The notes: a model not told the origin generated them from the letters alone. 64,000 nt of DNA from Nocardioides campestrisoli (GCF_013624435.2 NZ_CP061768.1:3686001-3750000); one strand, 5' to 3'. Numbered from the stretch's first letter, positions 26,041 to 37,042 are shown. Numbers and translations are program-made.

Positions 26041-26595
26041 ATGTATGCCACGGAGGATGCGGTGGACGAGGACTTCTCGTCGTACATGGCAGGGAGACAG
26101 GCCTCGCTGCTGCGCACGGCCTACCTGCTGACCGGGGACCGGGCGGGTGCGGAGGACCTGGTGCAGACCGCCTTCGCCAAGCTCTACCTGTCCTGGGACA
26201 AGGTCCGCGACCGCGAGTCGCTGGACGGCTACGTCCGCCGGATCGTGGTCAACGAGCACCACTCGCTGTGGCGTCGCGCGTGGAAGCGGCTGGAGCGCAG
26301 CTCGGACCGGCTGCCCGAGACCGCGGTCCTCGACGAGTACGACGACGGAGCGGGCGCCGGGCTGTGGCGGCTCGTGCAGTCGCTGCCGCCCCGCCAGCGG
26401 GCGGTGGTCGTGCTGCGCTACTACGAGGAGCTCTCCGAGGCCGAGATCGCCGCGACGCTCGGGATCAGCACGGGGACGGTCAAGTCGCAAGCGAGCCGGG
26501 CGCTCGCCACCCTGCGCGAGCGTGCCGCCAGCCGTCCGACCGCACTCGACCACCAGCTCGACAGGCACCTCGACAGGCAGGAGGAGGGCCGATGA
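26041..26595 (+). CDS. SigE-family ECF RNA polymerase sigma factor
   Basis: A 184-residue protein with sigma region 2 (about 14-80, LRTAYLLTGDRAGAEDLVQ) and region 4 (about 112-168, LPPRQRAVVVLRYYEELSEAEIA with helix-turn-helix ISTGTVKSQASRAL). This matches the actinobacterial SigE-family group. The ATG at 26041 is chosen for the family-typical start and the AGGG just upstream. The reading frame remains open further upstream through the repeat block but would add a non-family leader. It overlaps the following membrane-anchored gene by 4 bases (ATGA), an arrangement typical of sigma/anti-sigma pairs. Confidence 0.92.
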   Translation: MYATEDAVDEDFSSYMAGRQASLLRTAYLLTGDRAGAEDLVQTAFAKLYLSWDKVRDRESLDGYVRRIVVNEHHSLWRRAWKRLERSSDRLPETAVLDEYDDGAGAGLWRLVQSLPPRQRAVVVLRYYEELSEAEIAATLGISTGTVKSQASRALATLRERAASRPTALDHQLDRHLDRQEEGR

Positions 26596-27905
26596 ACACC
26601 CTCGAGCAGCAGCTGCAGGACGCCCTGCACCGGCACGCCGACAGCGGCGGCGCGCGCACCCCGCTGGACCTGGCGGGGGTCAAGGGCCGGGCCCGGCGGA
26701 TCGTACGGCGCCGTCGCGCGACGGCCGTCGGCCTCGCCGCCGCGGTCGCGGCCGTGCTGGTGCCGGCCACGCTGGCGGTGGCGCCCGCCTTCGACCGGGG
26801 CTCGGAGGCACCGGTGGCTCCCCGGCCCACGCCGGCCCCGGCGCCCACCCCCGAGCACGCACTGCCGGGCGACACCACCCTGGACTTCCGGGACCTGCCC
26901 AGCGGTCCGGCGCCGAGCATCGGCTATCTCGACCTGACCGGCGAGATACCGGTGGTGGTGGAACGGGACGGCAACGAGACGCTGCTCGAGCTCCAGCACG
27001 AGCCGGTCCACCACACCGCGCTCGCGGACGGCCGGTACGTCGTGCTGACCCGCGACGACGAGGGCGTCGGGTACGTCGAGGTCACCGACTCCGGCGGCAC
27101 CACGCGCCAGGCGCACCGGACGGTCCAGGGCTTCGCGGTCGACGACACCCACACCCAGGTCGCGTGGGCCGACCCCGACGGCGAGGTGATGGTGCTCGCC
27201 GCGCGGGTCGAGGAGCCCCGGGTGCTCGCGCAGGTCGACGGGGCCACCCGGTTGACGGTCACCGACCTAGCCGGCCGCGACTGCTTCGCCACCCCCGAGC
27301 CGGGCGGGCAGGAGTCGGGCTGCGTGGTCCGGGTCGGGACGTCCGGCGTGCCCGGCCCCGGCTTCCTGGTCACCGGACAGGAGGTGCTCCCCGTCGAGGG
27401 GACGACCGAGGAGTTCTTCCGGCACTCGGACTCCATCTCCCTCGGCGACCCGCAGGAGACGTCCTGGACCACCTGGACCGCCGGCATCCGGCGCCTCGGC
27501 GAAGGCACTGCCTGCTCGGAGGTCTACGGCAAGGGCCCCGGGGCGGCGGAGACGTCGGTGCTGGTCGAGACCTGCGAGCACGTCTTCGCCACCTTCTCCC
27601 CCGACGCCACCTCGCTGCTGGCCTGGGGCACGGAGAACGGCGGCTACCACCCGACGGTGGCCGTCTACGACCTGACGACCGGGTCGGTGCGGTGGCAGCG
27701 GAGCGCCACGACCGCGGAGATGGGCCAGGTGGCCTACGCCGAGTGGGAGGACGAGGAGCACCTGGTCGCCTCCGTGTTCCAGGGCGGCGCGTGGCAGCTC
27801 GTCCGGTTCGATCGGGACGGCGCGGTCGAGCGGCTGACCGAGCCGGTCGCCGGGGACATGCTGGAGCCGGCGTACCTGCCGGAGGTGCAGCAGTCGACCT
27901 GGTGA
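26592..27905 (+). CDS. Membrane-anchored beta-propeller-like protein, candidate anti-sigma partner
   Basis: A 437-residue protein. Residues 1-45 are a cytoplasmic segment (LEQQLQDALHRHAD, then a basic RRIVRRRRAT). One membrane span (about 46-65) is followed by a Pro/Ala-rich linker (about 72-90) and an outer domain of repeated beta-strand blocks resembling a propeller (GRYVVLTRDDEG, TQVAWADPDGEV, TSLLAWGTENGG). Its 4-base overlap with the sigma factor gene suggests it regulates it, the cytoplasmic helix being too short for a classical zinc anti-sigma domain. Four or more cysteines lie in the outer domain. The role is inferred from context only. Confidence 0.75.
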   Translation: MNTLEQQLQDALHRHADSGGARTPLDLAGVKGRARRIVRRRRATAVGLAAAVAAVLVPATLAVAPAFDRGSEAPVAPRPTPAPAPTPEHALPGDTTLDFRDLPSGPAPSIGYLDLTGEIPVVVERDGNETLLELQHEPVHHTALADGRYVVLTRDDEGVGYVEVTDSGGTTRQAHRTVQGFAVDDTHTQVAWADPDGEVMVLAARVEEPRVLAQVDGATRLTVTDLAGRDCFATPEPGGQESGCVVRVGTSGVPGPGFLVTGQEVLPVEGTTEEFFRHSDSISLGDPQETSWTTWTAGIRRLGEGTACSEVYGKGPGAAETSVLVETCEHVFATFSPDATSLLAWGTENGGYHPTVAVYDLTTGSVRWQRSATTAEMGQVAYAEWEDEEHLVASVFQGGAWQLVRFDRDGAVERLTEPVAGDMLEPAYLPEVQQSTW

Positions 27906-27910
27906 GCGGG

Positions 27911-30900
27911 TCAGTCCAGCGGCAGCAGCACCGCTCCCGCGTGCGCGGGCAGCTCCACCCCGCCCGGCACCAGCGTGGCGCCGGCCGGGGTCGCCCAACG
28001 GACGACGTGGTCGCTGCCCAGGTCGACGGTCACCGGCTCGTCGGAGAAGTTCACCGCGACCGCCACTTCTCCCCGGTGCATCACGAACCAGCGCGCGTCC
28101 TCGTCGTACTCGCACGAGGTGCGGAGCATGTCCGGGTCGGTGAGCTGCGGCAGCTCGCGCCGCAGTGCGGCCAGCGATCGGTAGACCTCCAGCAGCACCG
28201 CGTGCCGACCACCCTCGGCCTCGGCCCAGTCGAGCGTGGAGGAGAGGAAGGTCTGCGGGTCCTGCGGGTCGGGCACGGTCGAGACGTCCCAGTCCATCCG
28301 CTCGAACTCCTTGACCCGCCCCTCGGAGACGATCCGCCCCAGCTCGGTCTCCGGGTGGGAGGTGAAGAACGCGAACGGCGTCGAGGCCGCCCACTCCTCC
28401 CCCTGGAAGAGCATCGGGGTGAACGGCCCGGCCAGCGTGAGCAGCGCCGCGACCGCCAGCTGGTCGTCGTCGAGGTGCGCGGTCAGCCGGTCGCCCGCGG
28501 CCCGGTTGCCGATCTGGTCGTGGTTCTGGTTGCAGACCACGAGCCGCCACCCGGGCATGTGCTCGACGTCGAGCGGCCTGCCGTGCTCCCGGTCCCGGAA
28601 CGAGGACCAGGTGCCGTCGTGGAAGAAGCCCTTCTCGCAGACCTTCGCCAGCGCGGCCAGCGGGGCGAAGTCGGCGTAGTAGCCGGACGTCTCCCCGGTC
28701 AGCGCGACGTGCACCGCGTGGTGGAAGTCGTCGCTCCACTGCCCGTCGAGTCCGTAGCCCCCGGCCTCGCGCGGGGTGATCAGCGTCGGGTCGTTGAGGT
28801 CCGACTCCGCGATCAGGGTCAGCGGACGCCGCTGCTGGGCGGAGAGCCGGCCCGCGAGCACCGCCATCTCCTCCAGCACGTGGGTCGGCGACTCGTCGCG
28901 CAGCGCGTGCACGGCGTCGAGCCGCAGCCCGTCGACGTGGAAGTCCTCCAGCCACATCCGCACGTTGTCGAGGACGTAGGCGCGCACCTCGGGCTCGGCG
29001 AGGTTGACGTAGTCGCCCCAGGTGTTGCGCCCCTCGGCCAGGTAGGGCCCGAACTTCGGCAGCCAGTTCCCCGACGGGCCCAGGTGGTTGTAGACGACGT
29101 CCTGGATCACGCCCAGGCCGGCCGCGTGGCAGGCGTCGACGAACCGTCGGTACGCCGCGGGGCCGCCGTACGCCTCGTGCACGGTGAACCAGGCGACCCC
29201 GTCGTAGCCCCAGTTGTGGGCGCCGTTGAAGCCGTTGACCGGGAGCAGCTCGACCAGGTCGACGCCGATCTCCTTGAGGTGGTCCAGCCGGGTGATCGCA
29301 GCGTCCAGGGTGCCCTCGGGGGTGAACGTGCCGACGTGCAGCTCGTAGATCACCGACCCGGCCAGCTGGCGCCCGGTCCAGCCGGCGTCGGTCCACTCGT
29401 GTGCCGCAGGGTCGTCGGTACGCGCCAGCCCGTGCACCCCGTCGGGCAGCCGCCGGGCCCGCGGGTCGAAGACGACCTGGTCGCCGCCGTCGACCCGGTA
29501 GCCGTAGTCGACCTCGCCCAGCGGCTCGGGACCGACCGGGTGCCACCAGTCGTCGGCTCCCCGCTCCATCTCGACCACGCGCTGCGCGGGCTCCTGGCCC
29601 ACGACCAGCTCGAGCGACTCGGCCTTGGGCGCCCACACGTCGAACCGGCCGCGTCGGCCCGGGTCGGTGTCGGGGACCAGCAGGGCGACCGGGTAGTCGG
29701 CCAGCAGGTGGTCGACCTCGACCAGCCCCTCGCTGTCGGGGCGGACCCGGCGGTCGGTGAGCAGGTCGACGTACTGCCCGGGCGGCAGCGCCAGGGTGGT
29801 CTCGCGCCAGCCCCCGGCCCGGAGCAGTCCCACCGGCAGCCGGGTGGCGACCGTGACCGCACCCTGCCCCTCGTCGGTGCGGGCGAAGGCCAGCACGTGA
29901 TCGGCGGCCGGCCCGTGCGCCGACAGCGGCCGGTAGCCGGTGAACCACTCGGGGTGGTCGCGCCGGGCGGTCAGCGCCAGGTGGGTGACCAGGAGCTTGG
30001 CGGCGCCGTCGTCGTCGGCGTGCGCGTGCACGTGCGGCCGCTCCCCCAGCCGGAGCTGGCTCAGCAGGTCGGCCCGGTGCTCGAAGCTGACCGGGCGGCG
30101 GTTGTCCGGGTCGACCAGGCTCTGCTCCCACAGCTCGCTGCCCTGGTAGACGTCCGGCACGCCGGGCACGGTGAGACCGACGAGCTTGGCGCCGAGCGAG
30201 TTGACCCAGCCGGCCGCGGCCAGCGCGTCGACCACCTCGGTCACCACGGCGAGCACCTCGGGGTCGTCGAAGGCAGCGTCCACGCACCGGTGCACCGCCG
30301 CCTCGAACTCCTCGTCGGGGGCGGTCCAGGTGGTCCGCTGGCCTGCCTCGCGCATCGCCTTCTCGGCGTACCCGTGCAGCCGCTCCCGGCTCGCGGGCCA
30401 GGCGCCGACCACGGCCTGCCAGAGCAGGTTGGCGAACCCGGGGTCGGGCACCGGCACCAGCGCCAGCAGCCGGTCCAGGGCGCGCTCCCACAGCTCGGGG
30501 ACCTCGGCGATCACGCTGATCCGGGCGCGGGTGTCCTCCCCGCGCTTGGTGTCGTGGGTGGAGGCGGCGGTCATCGCGTGCGGCCAGTGCGCCTGCCGGT
30601 CCGCCATCGCCGCGTGCAGCTCGTCCGGGGAGACCGCGAAGACCGACGGGTCGGCGCCCACCTCGTTGAGCGAGGTCAGCCGCGCCCAGCGGTAGAAGGC
30701 GGTGTCCTCGACCCCCTTGGCCATCACCATCCCGCTGGTCTGCTGGAACCGGAGCGCCGGGTCCGCGGCGCCGTCGGCGAGCACCGGCGCGAGCACGTCG
30801 AGCACCGGGGCCAGGTCGGGCCGGTGGTGCCGGGCAGCCGCCACCGCGCGGTCCAGGTGCTCGTGGCCCTCGGGCAGGTAGGAGCGGTAGACCTCGAAGC

Positions 30901-32050
30901 AGGCCAGCAGCTCGGCGACGGCGTCGCCCAGCTCGGCCGGCGAGGGGGAGTCGTCGCCGAGCACGTGCGCGACCTCGCGCGCGATCCGGCGGACCTCCGA
31001 CTGGAGGATCCCGTCGGCGACCACCCGCTTGGAGTCGTGCACCATCTGCGCCCAGTCGACCTCGCCGCCACGCAGCCGGGTCTCCAGCGCGTCCAGCGGC
31101 TTCTCGCCGGCCGGGTCGACGAAGACCCGGTCGACCAGCGCGAGCACGTCGTAGCCGGTCGTCCCGTCGGTGGTCCACGAGGTCGGCAGCTGCTCGCCGG
31201 GCTCGAGGATCTTCTCCACCAGCACGTAGCCGTCGCCGGTCAGCGCGGCGAGGTCCTGGAGGTACTTCGCCGGCTCGCGCAGCCCGTCGGGGTGGTCGAC
31301 CCGCAGCCCCTGGACCAGCCCCTCGTCGAACCAGCGGCGGATCTCGGCGTGCGACTGTTCGAACCACTCCGGTTCCTCGACCCGGATCGCGGCCAGGGTG
31401 TTGACCGCGAAGAAGCGCCGGTAGTTCAGGTCCGTGTCGGCGCGCCGCCAGCTGACCAGCTCGTAGTGCTGGCGGGCGTGCACCTCGTCCGGATCGGCGT
31501 CGTACGGGTCGAGACCGGGCACGCTCTCGGGCGCCAGCGGGAACCGGTGGTCGTGGTAGTGCAGCTCGCCGGCCTCCACCCGCAGGTTGCGGATCCGGGT
31601 CACCCCGTCGACCTCCTCGAGGTCGTCGTCGCCGACCACCGGGATCCGCAGCCGGCCGCCGCCGGCCTCCCAGTCGATGTCGAAGGCCCCCGCGTACGGC
31701 GACTGCGCGCCGTGGGTGAGCACGTGCCACCACCACTCGTTCTGCCACGGGGCGGCGATGCCCACGTGGTTGGGCACGATGTCGACCAGCACGCCCATCC
31801 CCAGCCGCTGCGCCTCCGCTGCCAGCGCGGCCAACCCGGAGGCCCGGCCGCGGGACGGGTCGATCGCCCGGTGGTCGGCCACGTCGTACCCGTGGCTGCT
31901 GCCGGTCTCGGAGGAGAGCAGCGGGGAGAGGTAGACCCAGTCGGCGCCGAGCTCGTGCAGGTACCGCAGCGTGCGCGCGGCCTCCAGCAGGTCGAACTCC
32001 TCGGTGATCTGCAGCCGGTAGGTGCTGCGAGGCAGCCGCCGCGCGGTCAT
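27911..32050 (-). CDS. treY-treZ: TreY-TreZ fusion: maltooligosyltrehalose synthase joined to trehalohydrolase
   Basis: A single uninterrupted 1379-residue frame. Residues 1 to about 795 are TreY, which converts the reducing end of maltodextrins into a trehalose unit: opening [29 protein letters not shown], and [12 protein letters not shown] carrying the GH13 nucleophile Asp. From about 800 the frame continues as TreZ, which releases the trehalose: [16 protein letters not shown] (803-818), [33 protein letters not shown] with the acid Glu, and NHDQIGNR. There is no stop and no ATG, GTG or TTG in the linker DTDPGRRGR that could start a separate treZ; the first in-frame GTG is inside the TreZ core. 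Usually these are two proteins. It overlaps treX by 4 bases. Confidence 0.93.
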   Translation of the reverse strand: MTARRLPRSTYRLQITEEFDLLEAARTLRYLHELGADWVYLSPLLSSETGSSHGYDVADHRAIDPSRGRASGLAALAAEAQRLGMGVLVDIVPNHVGIAAPWQNEWWWHVLTHGAQSPYAGAFDIDWEAGGGRLRIPVVGDDDLEEVDGVTRIRNLRVEAGELHYHDHRFPLAPESVPGLDPYDADPDEVHARQHYELVSWRRADTDLNYRRFFAVNTLAAIRVEEPEWFEQSHAEIRRWFDEGLVQGLRVDHPDGLREPAKYLQDLAALTGDGYVLVEKILEPGEQLPTSWTTDGTTGYDVLALVDRVFVDPAGEKPLDALETRLRGGEVDWAQMVHDSKRVVADGILQSEVRRIAREVAHVLGDDSPSPAELGDAVAELLACFEVYRSYLPEGHEHLDRAVAAARHHRPDLAPVLDVLAPVLADGAADPALRFQQTSGMVMAKGVEDTAFYRWARLTSLNEVGADPSVFAVSPDELHAAMADRQAHWPHAMTAASTHDTKRGEDTRARISVIAEVPELWERALDRLLALVPVPDPGFANLLWQAVVGAWPASRERLHGYAEKAMREAGQRTTWTAPDEEFEAAVHRCVDAAFDDPEVLAVVTEVVDALAAAGWVNSLGAKLVGLTVPGVPDVYQGSELWEQSLVDPDNRRPVSFEHRADLLSQLRLGERPHVHAHADDDGAAKLLVTHLALTARRDHPEWFTGYRPLSAHGPAADHVLAFARTDEGQGAVTVATRLPVGLLRAGGWRETTLALPPGQYVDLLTDRRVRPDSEGLVEVDHLLADYPVALLVPDTDPGRRGRFDVWAPKAESLELVVGQEPAQRVVEMERGADDWWHPVGPEPLGEVDYGYRVDGGDQVVFDPRARRLPDGVHGLARTDDPAAHEWTDAGWTGRQLAGSVIYELHVGTFTPEGTLDAAITRLDHLKEIGVDLVELLPVNGFNGAHNWGYDGVAWFTVHEAYGGPAAYRRFVDACHAAGLGVIQDVVYNHLGPSGNWLPKFGPYLAEGRNTWGDYVNLAEPEVRAYVLDNVRMWLEDFHVDGLRLDAVHALRDESPTHVLEEMAVLAGRLSAQQRRPLTLIAESDLNDPTLITPREAGGYGLDGQWSDDFHHAVHVALTGETSGYYADFAPLAALAKVCEKGFFHDGTWSSFRDREHGRPLDVEHMPGWRLVVCNQNHDQIGNRAAGDRLTAHLDDDQLAVAALLTLAGPFTPMLFQGEEWAASTPFAFFTSHPETELGRIVSEGRVKEFERMDWDVSTVPDPQDPQTFLSSTLDWAEAEGGRHAVLLEVYRSLAALRRELPQLTDPDMLRTSCEYDEDARWFVMHRGEVAVAVNFSDEPVTVDLGSDHVVRWATPAGATLVPGGVELPAHAGAVLLPLD

Positions 32051-34236
32051 GAGGCGGCACCCGGCTCCGCCAGGGCCACCAGCGAGGCGGCCACCGAGGT
32101 GTCGGCCTCGGGCTCGGGCTCGGTGAACTCCCGCAGCACCAGCACGCTGCGGCCCTCCAGGGTGGTCTTCGCCGAGGCCGGCAGCGGTTCGGTCTCGAGC
32201 CGGGCCGCGGCGGTGTCGATCACCACCTCCCACTCCTCCGCGTACTCCGGCGAGGGCAGCACCGTCTCCACGGGCTCCTCGCCGGCGTTGAAGTAGAGCA
32301 GGAAGTGCTTGTCGACCAGCGGGTTGCCGGTGGCGTCCTTGCCCGGGATCCCGCGGCCGTTGAGGTACATCCCGATCGCACAGGCGCCGTCGGCCTCCCA
32401 GTCGCCGTCGGCCATCGGCTCGCCCGAGGGGTGCAGCCAGACGATGTCGTTGAGCCGGCTGTCCTCGTCGGTGCGCACCGTGTCGCCGGTGAAGAACCGC
32501 TTGCGCCGGAACGTCGGGTGCTCGGCGCGCAGCCGGGCCACCGCCGCGGTGAACTCGGCCAGCGGCCAGTCGGCCCGGTCCCAGTGCACCCAGGAGATCT
32601 CGGAGTCCTGGGCGTAGGTGTTGTTGTTGCCGTCCTGGCTGCGGCCGATCTCGTCGCCGTGCAGGATCATCGGCACCCCCTGGCTGAGCAGCAGGGTGGT
32701 GATCAGGTTGCGCTGCGCCCGGGCCCGCATCGCCAGCACCTCGATGTCGTCGGTCGGCCCCTCGACGCCGAAGTTCTGCGAGCGGTTGTGGCTCTCCCCG
32801 TCGTTGTTGTCCTCGCCGTTGGCCTCGTTGTGCTTCTCGTTGTAGGAGACCAGGTCGCGCAGGGTGAAGCCGTCGTGGGCGGTGACGAAGTTGATGCTGG
32901 CGAACGGCCGGCGGCCCGAGGTCTCGTAGAGGTCGGAGGAGCCAGCGAGCCGGCTGGCGAACTCGCCCAGCGTGGGCTCGCCGCGCCAGAAGTCGCGCAC
33001 CGTGTCGCGGTACTTGCCGTTCCACTCGGTCCACTGCGGCGGGAAGTTGCCCACCTGGTAGCCGCCGGGGCCGACGTCCCAGGGCTCGGCGATCAGCTTG
33101 ACCTGGCTGACCACCGGGTCCTGCTGCACGAGCTCGAAGAAGGTGGCCAGCCGGTCGACGTCGTAGAACTCCCGGGCCAGCGCCGAGGCGAGGTCGAAGC
33201 GGAAGCCGTCGACGTGCATCTCGGTGACCCAGTAGCGCAGCGAGTCCATGATCAGCTGGAGCGAGTGCGGGTGGCCGGCGTTGAGCGAGTTCCCGGTGCC
33301 GGTGTAGTCCATGTAGTACTTCTTGTCGTCGGACACCAGGTGGTAGTACGCCGCGTTGTCGATGCCGCGCATGCTCAGCGTCGGCCCGAGGTGGTTGCCC
33401 TCCGCGGTGTGGTTGTAGACCACGTCGAGGATGACCTCGATGCCCGCGGCGTGCAGCGCCTTGACCATCCCCTTGAACTCCTGCACCTGCTGCCCGACGT
33501 CGCGGGTGGCCGCGTAGTCGGCGTGCGGGGCGAAGAAGCCCAGGGTGTTGTAGCCCCAGTAGTTGCGCAGGCCCTTGTCGAGCAGGGTGGAGTCCTGGAC
33601 GAACTGGTGCACCGGCATCAGCTCGATCGCGGTGACGCCCAGCTTGGTGAGGTGGTCGGTGATCGCCGGGTGCGCCACCCCGGCGTAGGTGCCGCGCAGC
33701 TCCTCGGGGACGTCGGGGTGCAGCTCGGTGAGCCCCTTGACGTGCGCCTCGTAGATCAGCGACTCCGAGTAGGGCACCGCGAGCCGGCGGTCGCCCTCCC
33801 AGTCGAAGAACGGGTTGATCACCACGCCCAGCGTCATGTGGTCGGCGGAGTCGTCGTCGTTGCGGCTGTCCTCGTCGCCGAACTGGTAGCTGAACAGCGA
33901 CTGGTCCCAGACGATGTCGCCGTCGGTGGCCTTGGCGTAGGGGTCGAGCAGCAGCTTGTTCGGGTTGCAGCGCAGGCCCTGGGCCGGGTCGTAGGGCCCG
34001 TGCACGCGGTAGCCGTAGCGCTGGCCCGGCTGGACACCGGGCAGGTAGCAGTGCCACACGTGCGCGTCGACCTCGGTCACCTCGACCCGGGTCTCGCGCC
34101 GCTCGCCGGTGTCGGCGTCGACCTCGAACAGGCAGAGCTCCACCCGATCGGCCACCTCGCTGAAGAGTGCGAAGTTGGTGCCGCTGCCGTCGTACGTCGC
34201 TCCCAGCGGGTACGCGGTTCCAGGCCAGACCTGCAC
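32047..34236 (-). CDS. treX: Glycogen debranching enzyme GlgX/TreX
   Basis: A 729-residue GH13 subfamily 11 enzyme. An N-terminal CBM48-type domain ([16 protein letters not shown], about 20-120) is followed by the catalytic barrel, with [20 protein letters not shown] carrying the nucleophile Asp and [13 protein letters not shown] carrying the acid Glu, then [17 protein letters not shown]. It removes alpha-1,6 branches from glycogen to give linear maltodextrins, the substrate of TreYZ. The GTG start has AGGAG six bases upstream. It is the first gene of the treX-treYZ operon and overlaps the next gene by 4 bases. A GAACGTTC palindrome lies in its upstream region. Confidence 0.95.
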   Translation of the reverse strand: MQVWPGTAYPLGATYDGSGTNFALFSEVADRVELCLFEVDADTGERRETRVEVTEVDAHVWHCYLPGVQPGQRYGYRVHGPYDPAQGLRCNPNKLLLDPYAKATDGDIVWDQSLFSYQFGDEDSRNDDDSADHMTLGVVINPFFDWEGDRRLAVPYSESLIYEAHVKGLTELHPDVPEELRGTYAGVAHPAITDHLTKLGVTAIELMPVHQFVQDSTLLDKGLRNYWGYNTLGFFAPHADYAATRDVGQQVQEFKGMVKALHAAGIEVILDVVYNHTAEGNHLGPTLSMRGIDNAAYYHLVSDDKKYYMDYTGTGNSLNAGHPHSLQLIMDSLRYWVTEMHVDGFRFDLASALAREFYDVDRLATFFELVQQDPVVSQVKLIAEPWDVGPGGYQVGNFPPQWTEWNGKYRDTVRDFWRGEPTLGEFASRLAGSSDLYETSGRRPFASINFVTAHDGFTLRDLVSYNEKHNEANGEDNNDGESHNRSQNFGVEGPTDDIEVLAMRARAQRNLITTLLLSQGVPMILHGDEIGRSQDGNNNTYAQDSEISWVHWDRADWPLAEFTAAVARLRAEHPTFRRKRFFTGDTVRTDEDSRLNDIVWLHPSGEPMADGDWEADGACAIGMYLNGRGIPGKDATGNPLVDKHFLLYFNAGEEPVETVLPSPEYAEEWEVVIDTAAARLETEPLPASAKTTLEGRSVLVLREFTEPEPEADTSVAASLVALAEPGAAS

Positions 34237-34261
34237 GAGTGACTCCTAAGGATCGAGGCGG

Positions 34262-34276
34262 GTTGAACGTTCCAAC
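34262..34276. promoter_or_regulatory. Palindrome upstream of treX
   Basis: GTTGAACGTTCCAAC contains the perfect 8-bp palindrome GAACGTTC (34265-34272) with mirrored TTG/CAA flanks offset by one base. It lies 26-40 bases upstream of the treX start, in promoter position for the trehalose operon. A LacI- or GntR-type operator is possible. No regulator gene is adjacent, so this is weak inference. Confidence 0.4.
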
Positions 34277-34325
34277 GCAGCCACGTACCCATCGCCCCGG
34301 GGCAGCACACCCGGCCGCCGGGGCC

Positions 34326-34649
34326 TCAGACGACCGAGGCCCAGGGCGTGCCGCGGTCCCGCAGCGCCACCCGCACCGGGCGGCTGCACGCACCGCAGGT
34401 GACCCGGGCCCGGGCCTGGGCGGCCCGGTCGACGCACCAGTCCAGGGCGACCAGGCCGTCGAGGTCGACCGTGACCACGCGGGAGAGGTCCAGCAGCAGG
34501 TCGTGCGCCTGGGCGCGCAGCGCCTCCTCCACGCAGCTGCGCAGGTCGTAGGCGCCCACGGCGTCCAGGACCCCGCCGACCTCGAGCACGGCCGAGGTCT
34601 CGATCGGGCGCTCGGCCGGGTGGTGCAGGTGCAGCTCGGTACGGCGCAT
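34326..34649 (-). CDS. Degenerate STAS-like protein with C-terminal CxxC
   Basis: A 107-residue protein with a STAS-type fold ([24 protein letters not shown], then [19 protein letters not shown] at 51-69). In functional antagonists this last loop is F-L-D-S-S/T-G. Here it reads VDLDGL, with no phosphorylatable Ser/Thr, so switching by phosphorylation should be lost. Residues 85 and 88 add a CGAC pair with a basic tail. It lies upstream of a SpoIIE-type phosphatase gene on the same strand with 128 bases between them. It may be a constitutive antagonist or a sensor module. Confidence 0.7.
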   Translation of the reverse strand: MRRTELHLHHPAERPIETSAVLEVGGVLDAVGAYDLRSCVEEALRAQAHDLLLDLSRVVTVDLDGLVALDWCVDRAAQARARVTCGACSRPVRVALRDRGTPWASVV

Positions 34650-34777
34650 CCGGTCCTCCTCCCCCTCGCCGCCAGCCTAGGCAGCCGCGCCCCCGGCGTG
34701 CAGGGATCGCGCCGTGATGTCACGAAGACTTCACACGGGGAGCGACCCGTTCACCTGCCGGACGCGGAGCAGGCCGG

Positions 34778-36955
34778 CTACAGCTCGGAGCCGAGGCGTA
34801 CGGCGACCAGCGCCACGTCGTCCTCCGGCTCCACCGGGAGCAGCTGCTCCAGCACCCGGTCGCACAGCTGCTCCAGCGACTCCGCCGCCGGACCCAGGGC
34901 CAGGGCGTCGGCCAGCCGGGAGATGCTGTGGTCCAGGTCCTCCCCGCGGCGCTCGACCAGGCCGTCGGAGTAGAGCAGCAGGGTCGAGCCGTCCGGCACC
35001 AGGGCGTGCGAGGTGGTGCGGGGCGCCTGCGGGTCCAGGCCCAGGAGCAGGTCCGGCGTGGGAAGCTCGCCGTCGTCGGCGCCCAGCAGCCGGACCTCGC
35101 CCTCCGGGGTGAGCAGGATGGGCGGCGGGTGGCCCGCGCACGACCAGGAGAGCCGCAGGTCGCTGGGCCGCTCCCCGATGCCCGGCGCCACGGTCGGCTC
35201 CAGCCGGACCACCACGGCGGTCGCCATGGAAAGGATGGCCAGCCCCTCCATCGCCCGGTCGGCCCGGAGCAGCAGCTGGGCCGGGTCCTCCCCCGTGGTG
35301 TAGGCGATGCCGCGCAGCACGCCCCGGATCTGGCTCATCCCGGCGGCGGCGCGCCGGTCGTGGCCGATCACGTCGCCGACCACCAGCACGGTGCTGCCGT
35401 CGGGCTGGCTGAACGCGTCGTACCAGTCGCCGCCGACCTGGGCCTCGTGGGCCGCGGCCACGTACCGGACCGCGATCGGCCCGTGCGCCACCCGGGGCGG
35501 GGCGGTCAGCAGGCTGCGCTGAAGCTCGGTCGCCAGGTCGTGGTGGCTGCGGTAGAGGCGGGCGTTGTCCAGCGCCGACCCGGCCCGCCGCCCGGCCTCG
35601 ACGGCGACCGCGAGGTGCGACTGGCGGAACTCGCTGCGTGCCTCGTCGCGCACCAGGACCATCGAGCCGAGGATGCCGTCCCGCCCGGGCAGGGGGACGG
35701 CGAGCAGGCTGCCCACCCCCATCTGCCGGACCAGCTCGCGCAGCTCCTCGTCGGCGACCGAGCGGTAGAGGTCCTGCTCGTCGAGCCGGTTCATCAGCAG
35801 CGGACCCCCGCCGGAGGCGACCCGGCGGCTGGGCGCTCCCTCTGAGGCGAAGAGGCGGTGCCGCGCGCGCATCCTGGCGGCGGTGCCCGCCAGGGCGGGG
35901 TTGCGGTGCAGGACCGTGACCTGCGACAGGTCGTCCATGTCGTCGCCCAGCTGGATGCAGACCCAGTCCGCGAACTCGGGCACCAGCACCTCGGCGAGCC
36001 GGGAGAGCGCCTCCTCGATCTCCAGGGTGCTGGTCAACGACTCCGAGATCCGGCCCAGCAGGTCGACCTGGCGGCTGAGCCGCTCGCGACCGCGCTCGGC
36101 CAGCCGCTGCTCGGTCACGTCGACCAGCAGCAGCAGCACCGCGCCCGCGGTCCCCGACGCCCCGGGCATGCCGTCCGGCACCGCCTCGGTCCGCACCGCG
36201 GTCACCTCCAGGTGCCGCCCCGCGGTGGTCGGCGCGACCAGCCCCAGCTCCCGGGCCTCGTCCTCGGGACCGGCCGCGTCGAGCGCGCGCAGCAGCGGCA
36301 CCGCCTGGGGCAGCACGTCGCACAGGCGTCCCTCGACGCCGGCCACCAGGTGGGCGAGGTCCAGCAGCACGGAGGCCTTCCGGTTCCAGCCGAGCAGCTG
36401 CCCGTCGCTCCCGCTCAGCACCACCCCGACCGGCGCACGGTCCAGCAGCGGACCGAAGTCGACGGCGGGAGCCGGCTGCACCGCGGTCGCGGCGCTCGTC
36501 CCCGCCGTCAGGGTCTGGGGCAGGGTCGCCAGCACCTGGGGGTGGCGACCCCGCGGGGCCCGCGCGCTCACCCGCCCGAAGACGGAAGGGCGCAGCTCGT
36601 CGATGCCCAGCAGGACCAGGTCGTCGGGGCGGCCCTGCGCGGCCACGTCGCGCCGCAGGTCGGGCTCGGTCATCGGGGTGGTGAGCAGCAGGACCGTCAC
36701 CCCGACGTGCCGGTCCCGGACCATCGGCACCAGGGACAGCGGGGCGGGGACGCCGGAGCCGAGGACCACCAGCTCCGGGGCGGCGTCGTCGGCCAGGGCG
36801 GCAGCCAGGTCCTCGGCCGCGCAGACCACCAGGTCGGGGAGGTCGTCGAGGGCGTAGCGCTCGGCCCGGGTCGGCCCCACCAGGAGCACGGACGAGCGGT
36901 CGGCCGGAAGCCGGTCCCGGGGCGCGTCGCGGGAAGGGGACACGGGCGACGGCAC
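34778..36955 (-). CDS. Multidomain SpoIIE-type PP2C phosphatase with receiver-like, PAS and GAF domains
   Basis: About 725 residues. An N-terminal receiver-like domain (about 20-110, SSVLLVGPTRAERYALDD, lacking an obvious phospho-Asp pocket) is followed by a PAS domain (about 155-290, LLDRAPVGVVLSGSDGQLLG), a GAF domain (about 305-470) and a PP2C/SpoIIE domain (about 490-720). The last holds metal-binding GGDWYDAF and GDVIGHDRR, AGHPPP and the closing EDDVALVAVR. Such phosphatases dephosphorylate STAS antagonists to activate alternative sigma factors. The start is uncertain: GTG at 36955 is taken; TTG at 37003 would add 16 residues. No kinase (RsbW-type) domain is present. Confidence 0.87.
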   Translation of the reverse strand: MPSPVSPSRDAPRDRLPADRSSVLLVGPTRAERYALDDLPDLVVCAAEDLAAALADDAAPELVVLGSGVPAPLSLVPMVRDRHVGVTVLLLTTPMTEPDLRRDVAAQGRPDDLVLLGIDELRPSVFGRVSARAPRGRHPQVLATLPQTLTAGTSAATAVQPAPAVDFGPLLDRAPVGVVLSGSDGQLLGWNRKASVLLDLAHLVAGVEGRLCDVLPQAVPLLRALDAAGPEDEARELGLVAPTTAGRHLEVTAVRTEAVPDGMPGASGTAGAVLLLLVDVTEQRLAERGRERLSRQVDLLGRISESLTSTLEIEEALSRLAEVLVPEFADWVCIQLGDDMDDLSQVTVLHRNPALAGTAARMRARHRLFASEGAPSRRVASGGGPLLMNRLDEQDLYRSVADEELRELVRQMGVGSLLAVPLPGRDGILGSMVLVRDEARSEFRQSHLAVAVEAGRRAGSALDNARLYRSHHDLATELQRSLLTAPPRVAHGPIAVRYVAAAHEAQVGGDWYDAFSQPDGSTVLVVGDVIGHDRRAAAGMSQIRGVLRGIAYTTGEDPAQLLLRADRAMEGLAILSMATAVVVRLEPTVAPGIGERPSDLRLSWSCAGHPPPILLTPEGEVRLLGADDGELPTPDLLLGLDPQAPRTTSHALVPDGSTLLLYSDGLVERRGEDLDHSISRLADALALGPAAESLEQLCDRVLEQLLPVEPEDDVALVAVRLGSEL

Positions 36956-37042
36956 AGGCGCAAGGCTACCGAAATCGCACCCTCGGCACGGGCTCTTCCA
37001 CAACTCCGTCAGGCTTGTCCCACCTAGCTAGGGTCGGCCGCC

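Noticed and set aside
26147..32296. A very long open frame on the plus strand across the sigma factor and trehalose region
   Set aside because: Its protein is Arg/Pro/Gly-rich without domains and overlaps well-supported genes in other frames. High GC keeps antisense frames open.
32051..34723. Upstream continuation of the TreY frame over treX
   Set aside because: The extension is antisense-like low-complexity sequence in another frame of treX. The TreY start at 32050 overlaps the treX stop in ATGA, which is a normal operon junction.
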